A stretch of 64,000 bases of DNA from Trichinella spiralis (lineage: Eukaryota; Nematoda; Enoplea; Trichinellida; Trichinellidae), in NCBI GenBank assembly GCA_000181795.3, contig CM012954.1:12637871-12701870 (forward strand). The letters run 5' to 3'. Of this stretch, positions 39,799-50,770 are shown piece by piece. The notes under the pieces are model-generated. The model did no database searches. It worked only from the letters and a program-made list of their open reading frames with translations, and was not told the DNA's origin. The position numbers and the translations under genes are program-made. Position 1 is the stretch's first letter. Every line of letters begins with the position of its first letter.

Positions 39799-40205
39799 AT
39801 CTCCTGCTGTTCATTCACTGTTCGTTCCTGTAATATGCTACTCCTTGAGAAGCTTTTCTCATTTTTTCTCGCTTTATTCTATTGTAAGTAAAAGCTATTT
39901 TTTCTTTTCTTTTGTATTATTCATTTTTATTGATATGCAAATATATATATATGATGTTTATTTCCTTTTTTCTGAATAGCAAAAGCCAATGAGATTTTAA
40001 GTTAAAACACAACTGATTTGAAAACAAAATGTGGCAGGCAATGTGAAATGAAATAACTTTTTCTTTTCCAAAGTGAAATGCAGGCAGTTTAAAAGCTTCT
40101 ACGAATATTTTTTTTCTGTTTTTTTTGCAAAATGAAGTAGCGTTGTGTGTTGATTTGAAATGGGCGCTTATGGCAACAAATTACCTTTAATAATTAGCAT
40201 TTTTT
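39799..40205. other. Convergent 3' region (ML-type gene / SPARC)
   Basis: 407 bases of T-rich and A-rich DNA between the ML-type stop and the tiny terminal SPARC exon. No coding sequence recognised. Confidence 0.5.
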
Positions 40206-41666
40206 TCAGCAGCGTTCAAATATTTCATCTAAAAATTAAAATAATTATTTATCATTGTTGTATATTATTATTTTTATTTATTTAATTACCTTCTTCTAAA
40301 CCGAGGCATTTTCCCCACTCTTTGAGGGTGATTTTTTCATCTGCATCTGCGTCGCACTGACGTAAGAAAGGCTCTATGCATGATTCGAGTGGAATCACAG
40401 GTGCAGTTAAGGGGATCAGTTCGTGATGTGTGACTGCTTTGTCGTGCGGTTTACTGTCCAAATCGCAAAATTTCCAAATTACTGGATAAACATGCTTCAA
40501 ATGTTCATCTCTTTCAGCATCTTCGATCATTTGTATCCACTGATCACCGTACAGCTCTTGACGTTTTTTCAAATCAAGCATAACCTTAAATTTTATGCTT
40601 TGTAATAAAAAGTTTTTATACTTTCAACCGTGCGTGCGTGAATCATATTTACTTGAAACAACCAATCAGCCATACGAGTGGAAAATTGACTAAGGTGATT
40701 TTGCGTACATTCTTCCAATTCTAAATTTAGCGAAAAAGAAAAAATGTTTTTTTTTGCTTTTAAAATTAAAGTGTAAACTATATGTGCTTCAGTGAAATTT
40801 TTTTTCTTAAAATATACCTTTGCAATGACCAAGATATTGCAAATGTAGATGCTTGTTTTTAGCATTTGAACATTCCGCCATTTCACGTCTGCACATGCAT
40901 CGTTCACGATAGAGATGGCAAATGCTTTCATACGTGACGTTGTTATTACTACATACCTAAATATAGGGTAGAGTTGAAGTTTGGAAAAAAAATAGATGAT
41001 TTTATTCAATAAAAAAAAACAACCTTATCCAAAGGGTCTGGTTTAGGATTGGTCGGACATTCGACAGCACACTGACATACGGCTTTTCCTTTGTGGTTCA
41101 CGTGGCACTCTTTGCCCCAACCGCAAACATGATTCAAACAGGGATTTTGTTCAGTTTCTGCTTCTTCATCTGCATAATTTGCAAATTTCTGTTTCAGTAT
41201 TTAAATAGAATATGAGTAGAATATTACTGGTTTCATTATCACTGTCGTCGATTGGTGCATTTTTTGCATCTTCATGCTCAATTTCAATGTCGTTGTCCAT
41301 TTTGTGTAACTGTTGCAGCATTGGCTCCAGTTGATCCCAGTCGTTCTTTTTTCCATGTTTATTCTAAGAGAACAGATAAAAAAAATATTCATATACAGAT
41401 TTTATTTTTGACTGAATATTCTCAAATACAAACAAATATTAGCAACATTCAAATGAACTTTGTCGGAAAAGTTGATTGATGTTTGGCAAGATATTTTCGT
41501 TTAAAAATAGAACTAACTAACTGCTCAATTAAACCGACGTCTGTTTAGCAACAGAGCCCATTCAATCACAGCTTCAACATAAATAAATGTACATGTACGT
41601 ATATATTCTTTTAGATTTTCTCTAATAATTTCTGCATCGCGTTTCATTTTTTCTTATTGATACACA

Positions 41667-41708
<42 letters not shown>

Positions 41709-42575
41709 TAGTTGCTGCATTCAGGTCTGCAATTATAACATTATTGTTCATTAATTATCTGAAATGAGAATTTATTGGAATTCTTTGATTTTTTCATGCT
41801 ATTCTATTATTCAGTGTCTATTTTGAACAACGCTTGATGAAAAATAATCGATAATTCAATTTTGTGCCCCTACACAATTAGCAACAATAGCAAAATTCAC
41901 TAGATTCAAGCAGTTGTTTGGTCAGTTATAAAATATTACAAAATTTATCCTTGTTTTTCGCTGATTATTTCAATTTTCCAAACTAAATAATGCAAGAAAA
42001 TTACTCTGCTATTATTCTCTGCTCTAAATAATGAATGCAACATTCTATATACACGTATAAAGTGATGAATTATGCAAACAATTGAATGATGATAAGCTGA
42101 AACAAGAAAGCTATATTTCGATAAATTATTCAACAGAAGAGTTGCATTTATTATTTAAAAGTTAATTTTGAATCGCATATGAAATTCTGTATTGTACATC
42201 ATAATCGGAATAATGTAAACAGACTTGAGGCAATGGAGGAGAAGTAATTTCATTCATCTTTTAACTAACTTATTCAATCNNNNNNNNNNAAAAAAAATAT
42301 TCATATACAGATTTTATTTTTGACTGATATCTCAATACAAACAAATATAGCAACATTCAAATGAACTTTGTCGGAAAAGTTGATTGATGTTTGGCAAGAT
42401 ATTTTCGTTTAAAAATAGAACTAACTAACTGCTCAAATTAAACCGACGTCTGTTTAGCAACAGAGCCCATTCAATCACAGCTTCAACATAAATAAATGTA
42501 CATGTACGTATATATTCTTTTAGATTTTCTCTAATAATTTCTGCATCGCGTTTCATTTTTTTATATAGATACACA

Positions 42576-42651
<76 letters not shown>

Positions 42652-43641
42652 TAGTTGCTGCATTCAGGTCTGCAATTATAACATTATTGTTCATTAATTA
42701 TCTGAAATGAGAATTTATTGGAATTCTTTGATTTTTTCATGCTATTCTATTATTCAGTGTCTATTTTGAACAACGCTTGATGAAAAATAATCGATAATTC
42801 AATTTTGTGCCCCTACACAATTAGCAACAATAGCAAAATTCACTAGATTCAAGCAGTTGTTTGGTCAGTTATAAAATATTACAAAATTTATCCTTGTTTT
42901 TCGCTGATTATTTCAATTTTCCAAACTAAATAATGCAAGAAAATTACTCTGCTATTATTCTCTGCTCTAAATAATGAATGCAACATTCTATATACACGTA
43001 TAAAGTGATGAATTATGCAAACAATTGAATGATGATAAGCTGAAACAAGAAAGCTATATTTCGATAAATTATTCAACAGAAGAGTTGCATTTATTATTTA
43101 AAAGTTAATTTGAATCGCATATGAAATTCTGTATTGTACATCATAATCGGAATAATGTAAACAGACTTGAGGCAATGGAGGAGAAGTAATTTCATTCATC
43201 TTTTAACTAACTTATTCAATCAGTATTCACTTATAATAAAGAAAAAAAAGGATGTTTGTTATTTATGAAACATGAACAGATTGTGCTTCGGCAACAAAAA
43301 AAATGAAAATGCTAAGCGATAAAATTTCTGCTGAATGAAAAATTTAAAACATCTTTACTGCTAAAATAACATGTTGCAAATTTTCTTAAATAACAGATTT
43401 AGGTGCATTTTTTGATAAGTGTTTTTTTTAAATAAATTCACAACAATATTTTACAATAATTTATCCATTTTGTCATAACTTTGTATTTATTATTTATTTA
43501 TTTAAATAGTAAAAACTGTGATACCTGTGATAATAGGAAGGAGAGTATAGATATTTTTTCTTTGCTTACTTTTTTTGTCGAAGCAATATCACAAGCGTAC
43601 AAGCAGAGCAGAACGAGCAGTACGAACTTGGTGGATAACAT
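40206..43641 (-). CDS. ost-1: SPARC / osteonectin (basement-membrane glycoprotein)
   Basis: Secreted, calcium-binding, collagen-binding matrix protein. Seven exons on the minus strand: 43641-43570, 41363-41228, 41169-41024, 40956-40818, 40720-40653, 40584-40290 and 40228-40206. Phases close to 292 residues. Exon 1 is a signal peptide (MLSTKFVLLVLLCLYACDIA). Exon 2 gives the acidic domain I. Exons 3-4 give the Cys-rich follistatin-like domain (NPCLNHVCGWGKECHVN, VCQCAVECP, VCSNNNVTYESICHLYRERC, LHLQYLGHCK). Exons 5-6 give the EC domain with MADWLFQ, HHELIPLTAP and an EF hand (CDADADEKITLKEWGKCLGL). The final 23-base exon adds DEIFERC. Intron 1 (41364-43569) is inflated by a sequence gap and a duplicated flank. 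The symbol is by analogy with the nematode SPARC gene. Confidence 0.92.
41383..42279. repeat. Duplicated flank, copy 1 (left of gap)
   Basis: About 0.9 kb that ends at ...ATTCAATC directly before the N run. It is nearly identical to copy 2 on the other side, with small indels and a shorter (TA)n tract (about 41668-41702). All of it lies in SPARC intron 1. Most likely two overlapping contig ends or two haplotypes, not a real tandem duplication. Confidence 0.85.
41668..41702. repeat. (TA)n microsatellite in SPARC intron 1, copy 1
   Basis: Dinucleotide AT run inside the left duplicated flank. Shorter than its counterpart at about 42580-42645, which is expected for allelic or mis-assembled copies. 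Confidence 0.9.
42280..42289. other. Assembly gap (10 N)
   Basis: Ten N bases at a scaffold join in SPARC intron 1, flanked by near-identical sequence on both sides. Confidence 0.99.
42290..43220. repeat. Duplicated flank, copy 2 (right of gap)
   Basis: Near-identical to 41383-42279. It starts with the same A-run and continues past the shared end ATTCAATC into unique sequence. The (TA)n tract here is longer (about 42580-42645). Small one-base differences are scattered throughout. Confidence 0.85.
42580..42645. repeat. (TA)n microsatellite in SPARC intron 1, copy 2
   Basis: Long dinucleotide AT run in the right duplicated flank. It creates a spurious repetitive open frame on the minus strand. 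Confidence 0.9.
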
Positions 43642-45790
43642 TGTTTGCCGGCTAATTTTAAGTACTGTACGATTGGACTACTTCAGTGGGCGAGGTCAGC
43701 TATTGTACCAATCGATGGTCGAGGTGCTTTGTTAGCTTTAATCCTGAAAGCAAAGAAAAAACAAGAGCTAATGAAGATATATCAAGCATAGCAGATGTTC
43801 GGTTGGTCGTCAGCTTGGCGTTGGGGAAAAAGTTGGAAAATCTCGGAATAGAATAGAGGAGCACAACATTATTAACACACAACATTCGACATTTTAATCG
43901 ACCAGATTTTAGGCCGAATGAAAATTTCACAAACACAGCAAGCAAGCTTGGTTTGCTGTTGTTGAAACGTGTTACGAAAAGAAAAAGATACATCCGAACA
44001 ACAAATCACTACCACCAGAGTGCGGATGTAATAAAAATTACTGAAAGCAAAGGGGAAAAAACACAACCAGTGCCAACTGCTTATTCTTATTATCTATTAG
44101 CCACAAGAAAAAATAAGGAAAATTTTTTGAAATACTGAAATTGAAAAGATGCCAATTAGTTGGCTTGCTGAGCATGAAGTCATGAAGTCTGTTGTTGCAA
44201 AGAAGCGGGGAGGGGGGATTGGAGGAAAAAAATATATGGAACTTGACGACTCAGAGGTGCTCGTAATTCAAAGCCAAAAGTTTCCTTCTTCCACTTGGAA
44301 TGTCTGTTTTTCGACCAATCTGTTCACGAATCTACCAACGTGAAAACGTTGCCGAAGCCAATGATAATAATAATAATAATAATTAATGATAACTAGAATG
44401 TGATGATGGATTGAAGAAATAACGTTAAGCAAAAGTCCGGCTTTTAGAAGTTGAACTGCAGGGAGGGAGCTGTTCAAAGGAAAAGAAATATAATATCAGC
44501 ATCGATATTGGAGCTACGACGACATTGCGAGCGACCTGTCCGTGTAGCAGCAGCTAACAACAGCTGTTCTCAGTTGTCTCGCGGCTGTCGTTTTTGCTTG
44601 AATGTTGAAATAAAATATAAACGGAGAAGCTTAGCTTTCTCTCTGTTGGCGAGGTCGAAAGCCGCGCTTCTTATTCAAATTGAAAAACTGCCGTCAGCAT
44701 TGGCTACATTATCAGTTGGAAAATGTTGTGACGCTTTTCCGGTATCATTCATTTGCTCGCTATTATCATTATTATTAACCGACCATGTGGCCGGCTAATT
44801 CTCTCCACTTTATTTTAGTATCATAGAATTCCCCCCCCCCATCCGAAATTTCAACTTTCTTGGTGATCTACTTGAGTTTTTTTGTTATTTAATACAAATA
44901 AAACAATGAAAAGAAGCACATCTCATTTTCAATGTAAAACATTATCTTATGACAATACGGATATCCATTATTATTTGTATAATTATTCTATTTATCCACT
45001 GCCACACTATTTTACCATTCTGTTTACTGAAATATCCCATTTCAGTCATTGTAAAAGTTTTATTCATTTTTATCAAATTTCATTTTATTTAAAAAAGGTT
45101 AAAATCAAACATATCAAGCAAACATTTCAATACAGATTTTAATGGTCGTTTTTGTTTGTTTGTTTGTTCTGATTAGTTCGTCTATTGAAATTAATGTCCA
45201 CGAAAAGAGGAGAAAACATTCTTGCAACATCGCATTTCCGTTGTACTACACAATTGTTGCAAACTAGCGAAATCACATACGTTATTGTGTTAAAAAATTG
45301 CTGCGTAAGTAAACAAAATTTTATTTTTAATTGAAATAAGAGGTATTAAAAATAGTAACATTTTTTTGAATAAATATTAAATTATACTCGAGGAATACGA
45401 TCATCATTCAAAGCTAACAACGAATCAATTTTTCTCTTGTTATACAACAAACACTATTTGCTAACATTTATGCGAATTGTAAAAAGCATATTTCTTTATT
45501 CGCAGTAAAATTTACATTTTCAACAAAAGGTTTCCCGGACAAAAAAGGATGATATTTCTATTCTCCGACGATTCAACAGTCAAAAATAACATAACGTCAG
45601 GGAATATTTTGAATTTGCAAAATTGAACTTTGAAATTTTTAAAAACAATTCATTGTTCATTTCAATGAGTTTTCAAAAGTTCAGAATATTGACTTGAAAC
45701 TGACGATTATTTTTGCAAAATTATGCATAAAATTTACATACTTTTCTTCAAACACTCAACATTACATTAAACCAACCTTTGCAATATTAA

Positions 45791-45828
<38 letters not shown>

Positions 45829-47500
45829 CAGTGATTTATTTGTATGATACTCATTTATATGATAACTAGAATACATCAAATTTAACAAGGGATTCGTTTT
45901 CAAGCATAACATTCAGTGAAATTTCTTAAAATGAACTTCGAATTAACATTGAACAAAATATTCAGTATTCCATAATGGAATATTATTGACTTTAGTTATT
46001 ACCTGAATAAAAGGGTTTGAAAAAGAATTGAAAGAACAATCGTCGAAAATTGCTCAGTGCATGCAATGCAGAATGACGTGCAAAAAGCAAATGACTTTTA
46101 ATAAAATACATTTTACATGCCTATGCGTTAAATTTCTCAACTTGTATCAGTTTGTTTAACTTGTTTATGCAAACACTACACTTTCTAGTTTACAGTTTGT
46201 TTGCTTAACTTTCAGAAAGTTATCAAAGCTAGTTGGTCGGTTGGTGGTTGGTTATCCAACAACGACAAGCACATGACTGAAATTTTCCATTTTTCAAAGC
46301 TTAAACAATTTTTCACTGAATTGCTTATTAGAAAATATTATTTATTACTCTACAATATATTTTATTCTGTTATACGTAAAAATGTTAACATATTTTGCAG
46401 AGATTAGTTGTTAAACGTAATTTAATTTAAAAAAAAATGTAAAACATTCATTTTCTAAAACGCATTCTGGATCTACACACAATTTCACATTGATATTGTT
46501 GTAAATATTAAAAAAAACATCCAGAAAAGCATCATGTACAATAATTATATAACTTAAACCGGAAGTCAATGTAATGAAGATCTACATTTACGTTAAACTC
46601 AAGTGAGTTGTTTAATTTTTCACTGCAACTGTTCAGTTTCTATTAATGAATTATGTGGTAAATTTGTATCCTAAAAAATTCATTAACTGGCATAAAATTA
46701 AATTAAAATAAACGTATTTAATTGAAATTCATTGAATTTTTAATTTAACAGTATCCTAACATTGGAGTACAGTTCCAAAAACTTTTCGGTCAATCACTAC
46801 AGTATTACAGTAAAGTTATTGTTACCTGAATACAAAAAATACTATAGAAAAAGGCGATATGGCCTGAATTTATAAACTGTTGTGTATTGGGGTTGATTTT
46901 GATCCAAGTATATTATTTACAGTGCTGTAAAATTAAGTGCATGTTACATTAATTTATTTGTTTAAAGTAAGGTCAATTTATTTGTCGAAGCATGTCATTC
47001 TTGACGCAACATTTATGCTGACTTTTAGATCATGCACATTTATTTAAAATATAGCATTCTTTTTTTACTTTTAGAAAAAGTGGTATAAAAGTAAAATGAA
47101 GAAGACTGTTATTTTGACATGAAATTTCTTTATATATACAACATTTAATTGTTGTTAAAAGCATTCATTAAATATGTAGTTTTTTTTTCTTATAATTTGG
47201 TTACATTGAAAAATTCATGTCGGATTGCTATGACCAAACTGCTTATTAGTTGTCAAACTTGCTGTGAATATTTTCGTATTTTGTTATTAGTGTTAATGCA
47301 GAGAAGTTTCGTTAACAAAAATGTTGCTTATTTTTTAATAACTGCCATGAATTCTAATGAATTTTGCTACACAAAGAATTTGTATTATGATGATTCATAT
47401 CATTGAAGTAATGACAATATAATGCTTCCTTATCGTGTTGTATTTTAGTTTTGTTATCCTTAAATTCTGATATTGTCATTGGCACGTTATTTTGAAAGCA
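43642..47500. other. Divergent intergenic region (SPARC / ATG7)
   Basis: About 3.9 kb with no supported gene. The part from about 44450 to 44800 is less AT-rich and could be SPARC regulatory DNA or a 5' UTR exon. A C run occurs at about 44831-44840 and an (AT)n tract at about 45796-45823. Frames at 44149-44343 and 44451-44798 (plus strand) are open but lack splice logic and family resemblance. Confidence 0.5.
45796..45823. repeat. (AT)n microsatellite
   Basis: Uninterrupted AT dinucleotide run in the intergenic region upstream of ATG7. Confidence 0.9.
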
Positions 47501-50500
47501 ATGGGTAAGTCTAGTGGTGCATGCATGTTCTATTTATATATGGACAATAGAATATAAAATATTTTTCTTTTTTAAAGCTACTGTTGAAACGGAGGAAGTA
47601 AAGTTACTTCGCTTTGATCCCTTCAAATCTACATTTCATCCCGCTTTTTGGGATGCTGTGACGACTAAAAAACTTGAAGAGTGGAAACTGGACGAAACAC
47701 CCAAACATGTTGTCGGATATTATCAGAACAGTTAGTTGTTGTACGCGATTATTTTGTATTTTATGCTTAAACGTATGTTTATTCGGCTGAAGCTACTCGA
47801 AGTGTACTGCCAAGTTATTTTTCTCTCGACTTTAATTCACTTGACCCGGCACCCAAAGTAGCAGGCAACAGCTTTGTTGTTCACGGTTTGTTGTACATCT
47901 TGAATACGCTGGAAAAATTCGCTGCAGTGGACAAAAAAGAACTGATGACAGATATTGGAAAGCAGGTTTGTTTTCAATTTAATACCACATATGTGCTTTT
48001 TCCTTTTTCATTTATTTATTTGCAGAGAGAGGTAAATGATCAAAATTTTTTAAGATTTGGAATGACATTGACACCAAAGTTTGGCTCCAGAATCCATCAC
48101 TGCTGAATCGGTTCATTTTATTAGTGCACATAGTATAACATTCTTGTCAGAATATTTCAATGGCTTCATAAATTGTTGAATTTTAATTTAGGACGCAAAA
48201 AAATATCTTTATGATTTTATGATTGGTTTTCCAGCTTTTAATGTTTCTGACATGTTTTTCGCCTCTGAACCTGAACAGTTTAGCAAGCTTGATGTTGACT
48301 TTATGAAAGCAATTCAGCGTGTCTGTCTCGAAGCTCAACGGGATCTTCTTCCATATTTTGTAATATTAAAACAAGACGATGAATATGTTTTGAAAATGCT
48401 GAATGATCCAATATGCGAGACAGTGACTGAAGACAAAGTAACTTTTCCATACTGTTTCAGTTGTTGTTTTGTTGAATTTTTTTGTGCTGTTGGAACTACG
48501 TATAAAAATTCTGCTTAATTATTTTTGATGATCACTTTCAGATATTTCTTGCCTTTGCTGATCCGTCTGCTTCGCCAAAATATGCAGGTTGGCCGTTGAG
48601 AAATTTCCTTAAAGCCTGGAAAGTATTCAGGTTTGTACATTTTTATTCTGTTGTTTATTGCTTATATTGTTTGTGATTTTCTTTTTTGTTTCTACTTTAT
48701 TGAAGACCAGATTTTACTTACGTGCGTGTGATTTGTTGGCGTTATACGTCATTTAATTCGATCGATCAACCGACAAACAGCTTACTGTTGCACATATCTA
48801 TGCAGTGTGATAAGGATGCAATAGCTACTTTTCTTCCAGTTGTCGGATGGGAGAAGAATTCAGAAGGAAAAGTGAAAAGTGTACATATGGATCTGAGCGC
48901 TCAGATGGATCCGAACAAGTAGTAGTAGTAGTAGTAGTGTTCATACTGTAAATGTTTTACAGTGATGTGTGATTTTATTTTAGAATTGCTCAGAGTGCAA
49001 GCAAATTGAATTTGCATTTGATGCGTTGGCGTATTGTTCCTGAATTGAATTTAAGTTTACACTGGCAAACATCTTGCTTGCTGTTTGGTGCCGGCACGTT
49101 GGGTTGCAATATAGCTCGTTGTCTTGGAGTAAATTTTGGCGTTGTTCATAGTTTTTCAATATATATAGAGCTGATGTTTCTTTTTTCAGTTTTTTTGCGA
49201 TCTATGCGATTTATATTTAGGCATGGGGATTTGGTCGAATCACTTTTGTCGACAACGGGCGAGTTTCTTACAGTAATCCGGCAAGGCAGTCGTTGTATTC
49301 AATTAAAGATTGTATCGGCGGCAGAAAATGGAAATGCGAAGCTGCTGCTTCAGCACTTAAAGATATTTATCCAGATATGGTAACTGTTATCTTTCATTAT
49401 CATGTTATTCTATATTAGTGTTAGTGTTTGATTATGTGTTTAATTTGCATTTTTACCTGATGAGAAAAATGTTGATCAACTGTGACAAGAATGATGAAAC
49501 TTCTATCATGCTGAGTGATGGATGATCACTCAAGTGCCAAATGTTTTTTTTTCTAATTTTCATGTTCAATAATTTTGTTTAGGAAATTGCCGGAGAACGT
49601 ATGACAGTTCCTATGCCTGGCCATTTCGTTGATATAGAAGGTATTTTGTCGTGAATGTCGTGTTGAAGTGTTTTTCAGTGTTCGCTAAATTTTAGGCGAG
49701 AAGGAGCAGTCGTTTGCAGAAGATGTTAACAGATTGGAACGACTAGTGTCTACTCATGATATTATATTTCTATTATTCGATACACGTGAAGCCCGATGGT
49801 TGCCAACTCTACTGTCTTGTCTTCACAATAAGGTGGATATGATTAAAAAATCATAAATTTATAAAAATAAGCTGTTTTTTTGTTTTATGCCTTTGAAATG
49901 TGATCAACTTTTTTATTTTCGTTTCAAGATCGCAATAACCGTTGCGTTGGGATTCGATTCGTATCTTATTCTTCGCCATGGATTTGGCTGTGGTAAAAAG
50001 TCTGCCACTGATGATTCGGATGTTCACAGTCCACTACAAAATGTCGAATCGACGACTTCAGCAAGTGGTACAAATTTGGCTTGTTATTTTTGCTGCGACG
50101 TCACGGCGCCTGGCAATTCCACCCGAGATCGAACTTTGGATCAACAGTGTACAGTAACCCGTCCTGGTGTGTCGATGATAGCTTCTGGGTTGGCTTGTGA
50201 ATTAGTCACCTCGTTGATTCAGCATCCCCTGCAAGGGCAAGCTCCGGTCGAGAAGCCCGACAGCGGCGCCAACCGATCCTGCCTGGGCGTCATTCCGCAC
50301 CAGATTCGCGGCTACGTGAATCGCTTCGACCAGTGGAACCTGACCGTCGAAAGGTTCGCCTCCTGCATCGCTTGCAGTGAGCCAGTGATCGACCAGTACA
50401 AACGCGGTGGTTTCCGTTTTGTCGCCGACGTATGCAACGATCCGACACTTCTGGAAACCATCACCGGACTTGATCGTCTCAAAGACGATGCCAAAGATAT

Positions 50501-50540
50501 GCTTGTCATTGAACTCGGTGACTCGGATGTTTCCATATAA
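47501..50540 (+). CDS. atg-7: ATG7, E1-like autophagy activating enzyme
   Basis: Cytosolic E1 enzyme that activates ATG8/LC3 and ATG12 with ATP and passes them to ATG3 and ATG10. Exons: 47501-47504, 47578-47730, 47793-47965, 48055-48132, 48192-48437, 48542-48630, 48706-48918, 48984-49128, 49221-49379, 49583-49640, 49696-49832, 49929-50540. Product 688 residues (human 703). The N-terminal domain shows [20 protein letters not shown] and [11 protein letters not shown]. The nucleotide-binding GAGTLGCN motif starts at residue 354. [15 protein letters not shown] follows, then DTREARWLP. The catalytic cysteine is Cys559 in [12 protein letters not shown], equivalent to human Cys572, and two CxxC-type zinc ligand pairs (CYFCCD, CIAC) are present. 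The C terminus has [11 protein letters not shown] and an acidic end. The first coding exon holds only ATG plus one base before a strong GTAAGT donor. The second half of the last exon is much more GC-rich than the rest. Confidence 0.95.
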
Positions 50541-50770
50541 TCAGTCCAATTGCGTGGTTTGGGTTTCTGGAAAACTTTTGCTTTTCTGTTATTTTAAATT
50601 GTTCTTTGATATAAAAAAAATCGAGAAATTTCTCTCACTTGTTCATTTTTCATTTTATTATCACGTTTGGCAACGTGTGAAATATATGCGATTCATTTTT
50701 CGCTTGGATTTTTATCGTTTTAATGGAATGAATGATTGTTTTTTTGATTTAATTTTTATAAGCTGAACGA
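50541..50770. other. Short ATG7-DHX35 spacer with acceptor
   Basis: Only 230 bases separate the ATG7 stop from the DHX35 ATG on the same strand. An acceptor-like AATTTTTATAAG ends at 50762, eight bases before the ATG. No obvious AATAAA for ATG7 was seen. The layout would fit an operon with a trans-splice site, or just a short intergenic region. Confidence 0.45.

Noticed and set aside
42425-42694. 89-codon minus-strand frame with Tyr-Ile repeats
   Set aside because: Entirely produced by the (TA)n microsatellite.
41945-43076. Two identical 62-codon frames read as a duplicated gene
   Set aside because: They are the same intronic sequence present twice because of the duplicated flank at the gap. 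No protein-like features.
44451-44798. 115-codon plus-strand frame upstream of SPARC
   Set aside because: Less AT-rich region, but no splice structure or family. More likely regulatory or UTR sequence.
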